A model generated the notes under the pieces. That model made no database searches. It was not told the DNA's origin and was given only the letters and a program-made list of their open reading frames with translations. From Desulfobulbaceae bacterium UBA2262 (GTDB taxonomy: Bacteria > Desulfobacterota > Desulfobulbia > Desulfobulbales > Desulfurivibrionaceae): DNA of 9,433 nucleotides. The translations under genes and the position numbers were made by a program. Positions 1 to 5,716 of the stretch are shown piece after piece. The number at the start of each line of letters is the position of its first letter. Position 1 is the stretch's first letter. The DNA is taken from NCBI GenBank assembly GCA_002347185.1, contig DDXK01000046.1:23542-32974 (forward strand). The letters are read 5' to 3'.

Positions 1-74
1 TAGCGGGGACAGGATTTGAACCTGTGACCTCTGGGTTATGAGCCCAGCGAGCTACCGAACTGCTCCACCCCGCG
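1..74 (-). tRNA. Initiator tRNA-fMet (anticodon CAT)
   Basis: A complete cloverleaf reads on the minus strand from base 74 (5' CGCGGGG) to base 1 (discriminator A73). Any encoded CCA would lie outside the window. The CAT anticodon is at 40-38. Initiator hallmarks are visible: no Watson-Crick pair between positions 1 and 72 (C1 faces U72), three consecutive G-C pairs at the base of the anticodon stem (GGG/CCC around CTCATAA), and an A11-U24 pair in the D stem. The D loop contains GGTA and the T loop is TTCAAAT. These features identify the formylated initiator used by IF2, not elongator Met or Ile2. It lies 10 nt downstream of the ybgC stop on the same strand and has its own candidate promoter inside ybgC. 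Confidence 0.97.
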
Positions 75-84
75 TCAGATTTTG

Positions 85-573
85 CTATTCTACCCCTTTT
101 GAGCCAGATGTCAAGGAAGATAGAGGAATTATGCCGTCGGCGCCGATTTTTTTTTGCAGCGCCGCCAGAACCTCGGCGGGCAGCTTCACCAGCCTGCCTT
201 CGCTGTTCACCGCCGCATGCACGGTATAGCCCTGCACAAGAAGCCTGCCATCCCCTTCCCGGACTATTCGGTAATTGAAGCGGCAGGAGAGGGGCCGCAC
301 CTCGGCAAGGCAGGTTTCCACGGCAAGCAGATCGTCATAGCGGGCCGAGGCCTTGTAGCGGAGATGGCATTCCACCACCGGCAGAAGAAAGCCCCGCTCC
401 GCGATGGAAAGATACGAAAAGGCATGTTCCCGCATGAACTCGGTGCGGGCCGCCTCGAAATAGCGCAGGTAATTGGCGTAGTAGACCACCCCGCCGGAAT
501 CGGTGTCGCCGTAGAGGACGCGCACACGGTGCCGAAGGAGGGGCTCCCCGATCTCCAGGCTCTTTTCCGCCAT
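85..573 (-). CDS. ybgC: Acyl-CoA thioesterase, YbgC/FadM family (4HBT hotdog fold)
   Basis: A hotdog-fold thioesterase of 162 aa. In characterised relatives it hydrolyses acyl-CoA or acyl-ACP in the cytoplasm; YbgC is linked genetically to the Tol-Pal system and phospholipid metabolism. The family signature is clear: YGDTDSGGVVYYANYLRYFE at residues 21-40, with D25 aligning to the catalytic Asp18 of E. coli YbgC. The ATG at 573 is chosen because it overlaps the preceding stop as TGATG and has GGAG 8 nt upstream; a TTG one codon earlier (576) is the alternative. The protein is longer than the E. coli homologue (about 134 aa). The extra C-terminal 20 or so residues are encoded by DNA that also carries the tRNA-fMet promoter. 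It is probably translationally coupled to the upstream aPGAM-like gene. Family assignment is firm; the physiological substrate is not shown. Confidence 0.9.
   Translation of the reverse strand: MAEKSLEIGEPLLRHRVRVLYGDTDSGGVVYYANYLRYFEAARTEFMREHAFSYLSIAERGFLLPVVECHLRYKASARYDDLLAVETCLAEVRPLSCRFNYRIVREGDGRLLVQGYTVHAAVNSEGRLVKLPAEVLAALQKKIGADGIIPLSSLTSGSKGVE
87..114 (-). promoter_or_regulatory. Sigma70-like promoter of tRNA-fMet, inside the 3' end of ybgC
   Basis: On the minus strand a perfect -35 TTGACA (114-109) is followed after 16 nt by TAGAAT (92-87), one mismatch from TATAAT. The predicted start falls near base 80, leaving a leader of about 6 nt before the mature tRNA 5' end at 74. The -10 box overlaps the ybgC stop codon (87-85), so the promoter lies in coding DNA. 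The match and the spacing to the tRNA are seen directly; promoter activity is inferred. Confidence 0.7.
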
Positions 574-1781
574 CAATTGCGCTCCAGAACGCGCCGGAGA
601 AATTCCCGGCCATCGGCAAGCAGCATGCCGGTGCGGGCCGCGCTTTCCTCTGTGTAGGGCAGGCCGGAGCCGGGCGCGGAGCGCCGGGAATCATAGATGG
701 CCACCGGGACCGGCTGGCTGCTGTGGGTACGGATGGCCAGGGGGGTGAAATGATCCATGGCCACCACCAGACGGAACTCCTCGCCGCTGCTGGCGAGGCC
801 ATCCAGGACCGGCTGCACGATCTTCCGGTCGAAATCCTCGATGGCACGGAGCTTGTCGGCAAGCTGCCCCTGATGGGCGGTTTCGTCCGGGGCTTCCACA
901 TGCACGAAGACAAAATCCCGGTTGCGCAGGGCCTCCAGCGCGGCCGCGGCCTTGCCGGCGTAGTTGGTATCCAGGTAGCCCGTGGCGCCGGGAACATCGA
1001 TGATCTCAAGGCCGGCATAGACTCCGATCCCTTTCAGGAGATCCACCGCCGAAATCAAGGCCCCGGTGATGCCGTATTGCTCGCCAAGGGTGCGCATCGC
1101 CGGCGCCCTGCCCTCTCCCCAGAGCCAGATGGCATTGGCGGGATTCTTCCCCTGCTGCCGGCGGGCCAGGTTGAGCGGATGGTCGGCGAGATGGTTCACG
1201 GCGCTGGCCAAAGCCGCCTTGAGGTGGGGATGGGCCTGGTAGCGTTGCCAGAATTCCGTCACCTCGCGGCCGGTATGATCGTGGGGAGGCACGGTAACCA
1301 GGCCGGGGATATCCCCCTGGTGGACAAGAAGGTGGCGGTAGCTGACCCCGGGGTAAAAGCGCAGGCGCTCAGAGCCGGCAACCTCCTGAATCCCCTCGAT
1401 CAGCACCCGCGCCTCGGGACTGCTGATATGGCCGCTGCTGTAGTCCTCCATGAAAACCCGCCCATCCTCGGCAAAACGGAGGGTGACCAGATTGCAGCGG
1501 AACGCTGTCTCGTCTTCCCCGAGATCAACCCCGAGGCTCGCCGCCTCAAGCGGCGCCCGGCCGGAATAGCACTCGGAGGGCAGATAGCCCAGCAGGGAGA
1601 GATTGGCCACGTCGCTGCCCGGAGGATAGCCTTCCGGCACGGTGGTCAACAGGCAAAGTTCGCCGTGGCCGGCGACAAAGTCCATGGCCGGCGTCTTCGC
1701 GGCCTGCAGCGGGGTTTTTCCGCCCAGCTCCACAAGGGGCAGGTCTCCCATGCCGTCGCCGACCAGTATGGCGTATTTCAT
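573..1781 (-). CDS. apgM: aPGAM-like alkaline-phosphatase-superfamily protein: cofactor-independent phosphoglycerate mutase or alternative homoserine kinase
   Basis: 402 aa, full length for archaeal-type 2,3-BPG-independent phosphoglycerate mutases. Metal-site and nucleophile motifs are visible in order: GDGMGD at residues 8-13, PGSDVANLS at 54-62 (S56 is the likely phosphorylated serine, by analogy with GNSEVGH of classical iPGM), PHDHTG at 166-171, WGEGRAP at 221-227, HVEAPDETAHQG at 294-305, DH at 343-344 and RTH at 351-353. The family has two functional groups: true mutases (3-PG to 2-PG), and a clade proposed to be the missing homoserine kinase of bacteria lacking GHMP-type ThrB. The gene starts 4 nt after the hom stop, so the threonine-pathway role is the better guess. 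It overlaps ybgC by one base (TGATG). The superfamily is certain; the reaction is an inference from context. Confidence 0.88.
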   Translation of the reverse strand: MKYAILVGDGMGDLPLVELGGKTPLQAAKTPAMDFVAGHGELCLLTTVPEGYPPGSDVANLSLLGYLPSECYSGRAPLEAASLGVDLGEDETAFRCNLVTLRFAEDGRVFMEDYSSGHISSPEARVLIEGIQEVAGSERLRFYPGVSYRHLLVHQGDIPGLVTVPPHDHTGREVTEFWQRYQAHPHLKAALASAVNHLADHPLNLARRQQGKNPANAIWLWGEGRAPAMRTLGEQYGITGALISAVDLLKGIGVYAGLEIIDVPGATGYLDTNYAGKAAAALEALRNRDFVFVHVEAPDETAHQGQLADKLRAIEDFDRKIVQPVLDGLASSGEEFRLVVAMDHFTPLAIRTHSSQPVPVAIYDSRRSAPGSGLPYTEESAARTGMLLADGREFLRRVLERN

Positions 1782-1785
1782 GCTT

Positions 1786-3099
1786 CTACCACTCTTCCTG
1801 CTCTGCCATGATCCGGATCTTCACGGTCTTGTCCGTGCAGATCTCCAGGGCGTCGATCTCGGCCAGGGCCCTGCGCACCGCATCCTCGCCAGCCTCGTAG
1901 GTGCGCATCACCACCGGCACTGTGCCCTTCTTCTCCCTGCCCTTCTGGATCACCGATTCGATGCTGATGTTGTGCTTTGCCAGGATTCCGGAAATGGTGG
2001 AAAGCACCCCGGGCTTGTCCAGGGCGGTCATGCGGAAGTAATAGCTGCCGCGCAGCTTGTCCATGGGGGTGATGCCCCTGGGCCGGATCTCGTCCGGCAG
2101 GTAGGAGAGGCAGGGCACCCGGTTGACGCTCTGGTGGAGGATGTTGCGGGCGATGTCCACCACGTCGGCGGCCACGGCGCTGCCGGTGGGCATCTTGCCG
2201 GCGCCCTGCCCGTAGAGGAGGATATCCTCGACCATGTCGCCGGTGAAATGGATGCCGTTGTAGGCCCCGCCAATGTTGGCGAGCATGTGCTTCTCCGGAA
2301 CCATGGTGGGATGCACCCTGGCCTCGACACTGTCGCCGTGGTTCCTGCTGATGGCCAGCAGCTTGATCCGGTAGCCCAGTTCGCGGGCAAAGGTGATGTC
2401 GATGGGCTCGATCTGGCTGATTCCCTCGATGCTGACGTCGCCCAGGCTCATCCTCATCCCGTAGGCCATGGTCATCAGGATCACCAGCTTGTGGGCGGTG
2501 TCGATCCCCTCCACGTCATAGGTGGGGTCGGCTTCGGCGAAGCCCTTTTCCTGCGCCTCGGCAAGCGCCTCGGCAAAACCCATGCCGAAATCGGTCATCT
2601 TGTTGAGGATGTAGTTGGCGGTGCCGTTCATGATTCCCATAATGGAAAGGATCTTGTTGGCGACCAGCCCCTCTTTGAGGGCCTTGATAACGGGGATGCC
2701 GCCACCGACGCTGGCCTCGAAACCGACCTCGACGTTTTTCGCCGCCGCCGCCTCGAAGATCTCCATGCCGTACTGGGAAATGAGGGCCTTGTTGGCGGTC
2801 ACCACGTGCTTGCCCTGGGCGATGGCCTTGAGGATGAAGGTTTTGGCCGGCTCGATGCCGCCGATCAACTCGACCACGATGTCGATTTCCGGATCATTGA
2901 AGATGAGGTCCGCATCGCGGACCAGCTCCACCCCGGAAAACTGGGGCGGCAGCGCCTCGGTCCTCAGGTCGGCCACCCGACAAAGCCGGATTGCTGCTCC
3001 TGTTTTCCGCCGCAGCCGTTCCGCCTGCTGGAGAAGAACCTCGGCCAGACCGCTGCCGACAGTGCCAAAGCCTATCAAACCTATTTTGATTTCTTTCAT
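1786..3099 (-). CDS. hom: Homoserine dehydrogenase with C-terminal ACT domain
   Basis: 437 aa, the usual length for a monofunctional homoserine dehydrogenase, which reduces aspartate semialdehyde to homoserine with NAD(P)H for threonine and methionine synthesis. The Rossmann motif GFGTVGSG spans residues 10-17. NKALIS at 103-108 and MNGTANYIL at 157-165 are family signatures. E189, D200 and K204 in the EADPTYDVEGIDTAHK block fall at a constant offset of 19 from catalytic E208, D219 and K223 of the yeast enzyme. An ACT regulatory domain (about 355-430, with ALDKPGVLSTISGILAKHNI) suggests feedback by threonine. The ATG at 3099 fits the family N-terminus (MKEIKIGLIGFG). An in-frame extension to 3336 is open but has no family-like sequence. 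The ribosome binding site is weak. The aPGAM-like gene follows after 4 nt. Confidence 0.97.
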   Translation of the reverse strand: MKEIKIGLIGFGTVGSGLAEVLLQQAERLRRKTGAAIRLCRVADLRTEALPPQFSGVELVRDADLIFNDPEIDIVVELIGGIEPAKTFILKAIAQGKHVVTANKALISQYGMEIFEAAAAKNVEVGFEASVGGGIPVIKALKEGLVANKILSIMGIMNGTANYILNKMTDFGMGFAEALAEAQEKGFAEADPTYDVEGIDTAHKLVILMTMAYGMRMSLGDVSIEGISQIEPIDITFARELGYRIKLLAISRNHGDSVEARVHPTMVPEKHMLANIGGAYNGIHFTGDMVEDILLYGQGAGKMPTGSAVAADVVDIARNILHQSVNRVPCLSYLPDEIRPRGITPMDKLRGSYYFRMTALDKPGVLSTISGILAKHNISIESVIQKGREKKGTVPVVMRTYEAGEDAVRRALAEIDALEICTDKTVKIRIMAEQEEW

Positions 3100-3130
3100 G
3101 GAGTTTCGCTCATCATTTATATGGTGAAAT

Positions 3131-3175
3131 GTGGGGCTGTTCCGCTGAGCCGTGCGGCAAAGCGCAATCCCCCAC
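3131..3175 (-). other. Stem-loop in the predicted hom 5' leader
   Basis: GTGGGG (3131-3136) is complementary to CCCCAC (3170-3175). The 33-nt interior contains a second short CCGC/GCGG pairing. The element lies between the predicted hom start site and the hom ATG. I do not recognise a known riboswitch, and there is no Thr- or Ile-rich leader peptide that would indicate classic attenuation. No T tract follows. A regulatory role is speculative. Confidence 0.3.
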
Positions 3176-3187
3176 GACAACCCTAGT

Positions 3188-3216
3188 GAAATACCCTCTT
3201 TGTCTGATGATGTCAA
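3188..3216 (-). promoter_or_regulatory. Candidate promoter for the hom operon
   Basis: On the minus strand a perfect TTGACA (3216-3211) is followed after exactly 17 nt by TATTTC (3193-3188), which matches three of six consensus -10 bases. A start near 3181 would give a leader of about 80 nt before the hom ATG. The -35 box and spacing are good and the -10 is poor, so this is a candidate only. Confidence 0.4.
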
Positions 3217-3238
3217 AAAAATTAAGAAAGCGGGAGGG

Positions 3239-3274
3239 GCTGCCGTTGCCGGTTTTTTTTCTGGCGGCGGCAGC
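3239..3274. repeat. 12-bp inverted repeat between the divergent promoters
   Basis: GCTGCCGTTGCC (3239-3250) and GGCGGCGGCAGC (3263-3274) can form a 12-bp hairpin with two G-T wobbles around a 12-nt T-rich loop. It lies between the outward-facing -35 boxes at 3211-3216 and 3292-3297, so neither predicted transcript would include it. That position favours a DNA-level role such as an operator, or a decayed element, over a terminator. Confidence 0.5.
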
Positions 3275-3291
3275 TTTGCCAGGGAGCGCGA

Positions 3292-3320
3292 TTGACAAGT
3301 TCCGGAAAAAAAATTAAAGA
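3292..3320 (+). promoter_or_regulatory. Candidate promoter for the tol operon
   Basis: A perfect TTGACA at 3292-3297 is followed after 17 nt by TAAAGA (3315-3320), which matches only three of six -10 consensus bases, in an A-rich stretch. A start near 3327 would leave a leader of about 250 nt before tolQ. No better sigma70-like pair was seen closer to tolQ. This is a candidate only. Confidence 0.35.
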
Positions 3321-3386
3321 TAGCGATACCGTTCACACCACCATATGGGGCAAGAACGCCGGAATCGCGTCTTCGGCAGAAAAAGT

Positions 3387-3402
3387 CCCGGGCTCCCGGG
3401 CT
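3387..3402. repeat. Perfect 8-bp tandem repeat, CCCGGGCT twice
   Basis: CCCGGGCT occurs at 3387-3394 and again at 3395-3402. Each unit contains the palindrome CCCGGG, so the pair can also fold into a compact GC hairpin in a tol leader transcript. It lies in the gene-free stretch upstream of tolQ. No function can be assigned. Confidence 0.6.
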
Positions 3403-3565
3403 TCAATGCCACGACTTCGGCGGCAAAAACACATGACGGCGATGCCGAGAGTGACGCCAGTACATGCATTCACTTTTTTTCTATTCCGGACAGCATCAAC
3501 TGATCCATCAGCGAAGTTTCTGTGGAATCGGCAGCGGAAGTCTGACCGATCTTAATTCTTTCAAC

Positions 3566-3571
3566 TGAGGG
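3566..3571 (+). promoter_or_regulatory. Ribosome binding site that decides the tolQ start
   Basis: TGAGGG at 3566-3571 is the only good Shine-Dalgarno sequence nearby. It abuts the TTG at 3572, too close to serve it, but is 9 nt from the GTG at 3581. This favours GTG as the tolQ start. Confidence 0.6.
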
Positions 3572-3580
3572 TTGCAGCAC

Positions 3581-4282
3581 GTGGGAGATCTTAATGTTTT
3601 TGCGATGTTCTTGGGCGCCGGTCTGGTGGTGAAATGCGTCATGCTCCTCCTGCTCGGGTTTTCAATTTATTCGTGGTTCATTGTCTTTCAAAAATTTTCT
3701 CTCTATAAAAAATGCCGGCTCGAAAGCGAGGATTTTCTGGAAACCTTCTGGCAGAGCAAGAATCTCGCCGAGGCGGTCAAGCACTCGCAGGAACTGACCC
3801 TCTGCCCCGAAGCGCATATCTTCAAGAGCGGGTACCACGAACTGCAGAAACTTGGCAAAACCCACTCTTCCAGCCGTTCCGCCGAAGAGACCCTGGAGGC
3901 GCGGCTGGCCGGCATGGAACCCTTGAAAAGGGCCCTGCGCAAGGCGGAGAACATGGAATCGGCACGGCTCTCCAGATCCCTGCCCTTCCTGGCCACCACC
4001 GGGAGCACCACCCCTTTCATCGGCCTCTTCGGCACGGTCTGGGGCATCATGACCTCCTTCCATGAAATCGGCATGCGCGGCTCCGCCTCCCTGGCCGTTG
4101 TGGCGCCAGGCGTTTCCGAAGCGCTGGTGGTGACGGCGGCCGGCCTTGCCGTGGCGATCCCGGCGGTGGTCTTCTACAACTACTATTCCAACCAGGTGGC
4201 GGATATCGAAAGCAAGATGCACAGCTTCTCCGTCGATTTTCTCAATCTGGTGGAACGGGATTTCATCTCCCGCCAGGGATAA
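3581..4282 (+). CDS. tolQ: TolQ, inner-membrane proton-channel subunit of Tol-Pal
   Basis: 233 aa from the GTG at 3581, a normal TolQ length; the TTG at 3572 would add three residues. TolQ belongs to the MotA/TolQ/ExbB family. With TolR it forms the proton-driven motor that energises TolA. Three hydrophobic segments are visible, at about residues 14-36, 137-160 and 172-200, with a large cytoplasmic loop between the first two, as in the family. The core motif TTPFIGLFGTVWGIM (143-157) is diagnostic. T144 and T185, in the second and third segments, resemble the conserved channel-lining threonines. Adjacent tolR, tolA and tolB separate it from ExbB. TolR begins 26 nt downstream, across a run of ten T bases. 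First gene of the operon. Confidence 0.95.
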   Translation: MGDLNVFAMFLGAGLVVKCVMLLLLGFSIYSWFIVFQKFSLYKKCRLESEDFLETFWQSKNLAEAVKHSQELTLCPEAHIFKSGYHELQKLGKTHSSSRSAEETLEARLAGMEPLKRALRKAENMESARLSRSLPFLATTGSTTPFIGLFGTVWGIMTSFHEIGMRGSASLAVVAPGVSEALVVTAAGLAVAIPAVVFYNYYSNQVADIESKMHSFSVDFLNLVERDFISRQG

Positions 4283-4292
4283 TTTTTTTTTT
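4256..4292 (+). other. Short hairpin and T10 tract between tolQ and tolR
   Basis: CGGGA (4256-4260) and TCCCG (4268-4272) can pair around a 7-nt loop at the end of tolQ. The tolQ stop is followed directly by ten T bases (4283-4292). The stem is short and 10 nt away from the T tract, so this is not a canonical terminator. It could at most cause weak attenuation or slippage between tolQ and tolR. Confidence 0.3.
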
Positions 4293-4308
4293 AGCCGGGG
4301 AACGCGCC

Positions 4309-4743
4309 ATGGGTCCGATCGAAGAGGGAGGGGGAGGCTGCAAGAGGAGACTGGTTTCCGACATCAACGTCACGCCGCTGGTGGACGTTATGCTGGTGCT
4401 GCTGATCATCTTCATGATCACCGCGCCCATGATGACCCAGGGCGTTGACATCAACCTGCCGGAAACCACGGCCAGGCCCCTGCAGCAGGAAAAAAAGCCG
4501 GTCATCGTCACCATCAACAAAAAGGGGGAGATCTTCCTCGACCAGAGCAAGGGCAGCCAGGCTCTGATCAAGCAGCAGCTCGCCAGCCTGGCCGAAAAAG
4601 CGCCCGACAGCACCATACTCCTGCGGGCGGACAAGGAGGTTCCCTATGGCCTGGTCGTCTCGGTGATGAGTGACATCAAGCAAGCCGGTTTCGACAAGCT
4701 CGGCATGGTCACCCAGCCGGAAATCGAAAAGGCAAAGAGATAG
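4309..4743 (+). CDS. tolR: TolR, ExbD/TolR-family motor subunit of Tol-Pal
   Basis: 144 aa, typical of ExbD/TolR proteins, which have one membrane helix and a periplasmic domain. A charged N-terminus (CKRRLVSDINVTPLVDVM, residues 11-28) leads into the helix (about 24-40). D26 in LVDVML corresponds to the essential proton-carrying Asp23 of E. coli TolR. The periplasmic part (about 45-140) shows the family pattern of a VTINKKGEIFLD strand, LLRADKEVPYG (104-114), and a helix with SDIKQAGFDKLGMVTQ. The ATG at 4309 is preceded by GGGGAA with a 6-nt gap. An unusual run of four glycines occurs at residues 7-10. TolA starts 7 nt after the stop, consistent with a single transcript. Confidence 0.95.
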   Translation: MGPIEEGGGGCKRRLVSDINVTPLVDVMLVLLIIFMITAPMMTQGVDINLPETTARPLQQEKKPVIVTINKKGEIFLDQSKGSQALIKQQLASLAEKAPDSTILLRADKEVPYGLVVSVMSDIKQAGFDKLGMVTQPEIEKAKR

Positions 4744-4750
4744 AACCCCT

Positions 4751-5716
4751 GTGCAACCCTTCTACTCCCCAAGGCTCGATGACTCGGAAAAACAGTGGCC
4801 TTTCTCCCTGCTTCTCGCCGTCGGCCTGCACCTGCTGGTTTTCCTGATCGGCTATCTTGCCCCGAAAATTTTTGACTTCCGGCCGAAGATCGAGGAGGTG
4901 CAAACAGTCAACCTCTTCAACGTGCAGGACATCCGGCAGAGCGCGCCGGCCGCGGCGCCGGCCCGCAGCAAGGCGCCCGCCGTCGAACCGGAGGCCAGGA
5001 AAAAGGCTCCGGAACCCGTCAAGACGCCGGAGCCGGTGAAGGCTGAGCCGGTAAAGAAGGTGGAACCAAGCAAACCGGAACCGGTTGCGGTTGCCAAGGA
5101 CGCCATCTCCCTGAAGCCGATCAAAAAAAAGGACAAAGCGGATCTTGAGCAGGTGAAGAAGCTGCGCGAGAAGCTGCTTGCCGAGGAAAAGACAAAAAAG
5201 GCCAGGAGCGAGGCCGAACGGGCCAAGGCCGAAGCCGAAAAGGCGAAGGCTGCCGCCGAGAAGGCCCGGGCCGAGGCCGAGGCCAAGCTGCAGGACGCCA
5301 TGGCCAGCCTGAAGCAGTCTCTCAAGGCTGGTCAGGTTTCCGGCAAGGGAGGCCCGGGCGCCACCGGCACCTCGGCCACCGCGACCGGCACCGGCGCAGG
5401 GGCCGGCAGCGGCGCCATGGTGGAGGAAAATCTGCGCCGCTATCTGCTGGCGGTGAACGAACAGATCCAGGAGAACTGGCGCTTGCCCGACCTGCAGAGC
5501 TGGAAGGACGATCTGGAGGCTGTCATCGTCATCCGGGTACGGCGGGATGGGGTGGTGCTGCACAAGTTTTTTGAGAAGAAATCGGATAATATCTATTTCA
5601 ACCAGTTTGTTGAAAAAACCCTGAAGGAATCGTCGCCACTCCCCCCATTTCCGGTGGGCCTGGACGACGAGGAAATGGAAATAGGCCTGAAGTTCAGGCC
5701 GGGAGAAGTACTCTGA
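4751..5716 (+). CDS. tolA: TolA, membrane-anchored energy transducer with TonB-like C-terminus
   Basis: 321 aa with the three-domain TolA layout. After a short cytoplasmic N-terminus comes a membrane anchor (about 17-36). A Pro/Lys/Ala-rich segment (62-128) precedes a charged Lys/Ala/Glu coiled coil (130-193). A Gly/Ala/Thr linker (195-223) leads to a TonB/TolA C-terminal domain (225-318; NEQIQENWRLP at 236-246, VIVIRVRRDGVV at 258-269). TolA links the TolQR motor across the periplasm to TolB and Pal. GTG at 4751 is chosen because it lies just after tolR; an upstream ATG at 4670 would place 27 non-TolA-like residues inside tolR. H27 in the helix matches the functional histidine of the TonB/TolA anchor, but Ala occupies the usual serine position four residues earlier. 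The stop overlaps tolB as TGATG. Confidence 0.92.
   Translation: MQPFYSPRLDDSEKQWPFSLLLAVGLHLLVFLIGYLAPKIFDFRPKIEEVQTVNLFNVQDIRQSAPAAAPARSKAPAVEPEARKKAPEPVKTPEPVKAEPVKKVEPSKPEPVAVAKDAISLKPIKKKDKADLEQVKKLREKLLAEEKTKKARSEAERAKAEAEKAKAAAEKARAEAEAKLQDAMASLKQSLKAGQVSGKGGPGATGTSATATGTGAGAGSGAMVEENLRRYLLAVNEQIQENWRLPDLQSWKDDLEAVIVIRVRRDGVVLHKFFEKKSDNIYFNQFVEKTLKESSPLPPFPVGLDDEEMEIGLKFRPGEVL

Larger units (their letters stand above)
3100..3580. other. Divergent intergenic region between hom and tolQ
   Basis: This is the only stretch of more than 300 bases without a convincing gene. It contains the hom leader, two outward-facing TTGACA boxes, the inverted repeat at 3239-3274, the CCCGGGCT tandem repeat, and a small inverted repeat CTGAT-CC-ATCAG at 3500-3511. 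Homopolymer T and A runs (3253-3260, 3306-3313, 3474-3480) set it apart from the surrounding coding DNA. Short open frames cross it, but none has a ribosome binding site together with a recognisable protein. I see no tRNA, known riboswitch or mobile element in it. Confidence 0.6.

Noticed and set aside
137..155. TCGGCGCCGA followed by nine T bases on the plus strand, resembling a terminator
   Set aside because: The palindrome has no loop, lies inside ybgC where it encodes Lys-Lys-Ile-Gly-Ala, and no plus-strand gene reads into it.
723..3186. Two long plus-strand open frames (362 and 514 codons) across the aPGAM-like gene and hom
   Set aside because: They lie opposite two well-conserved genes and their translations resemble no family I recognise. 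They are typical antisense openings in GC-rich coding DNA.
3100..3336. In-frame N-terminal extension of hom
   Set aside because: The extension has no homoserine dehydrogenase character and would bury the promoter candidate; the ATG at 3099 gives the standard N-terminus.
3292..3555. 87-codon plus-strand frame in the intergenic region
   Set aside because: No ribosome binding site, no recognisable protein features, and it overlaps the candidate promoter. I treat the region as non-coding.
4670..4750. Earlier ATG start for tolA inside tolR
   Set aside because: The 27 added residues are Ser/Arg/Lys-rich readings of tolR codons in another frame. The GTG at 4751 gives a normal TolA N-terminus.
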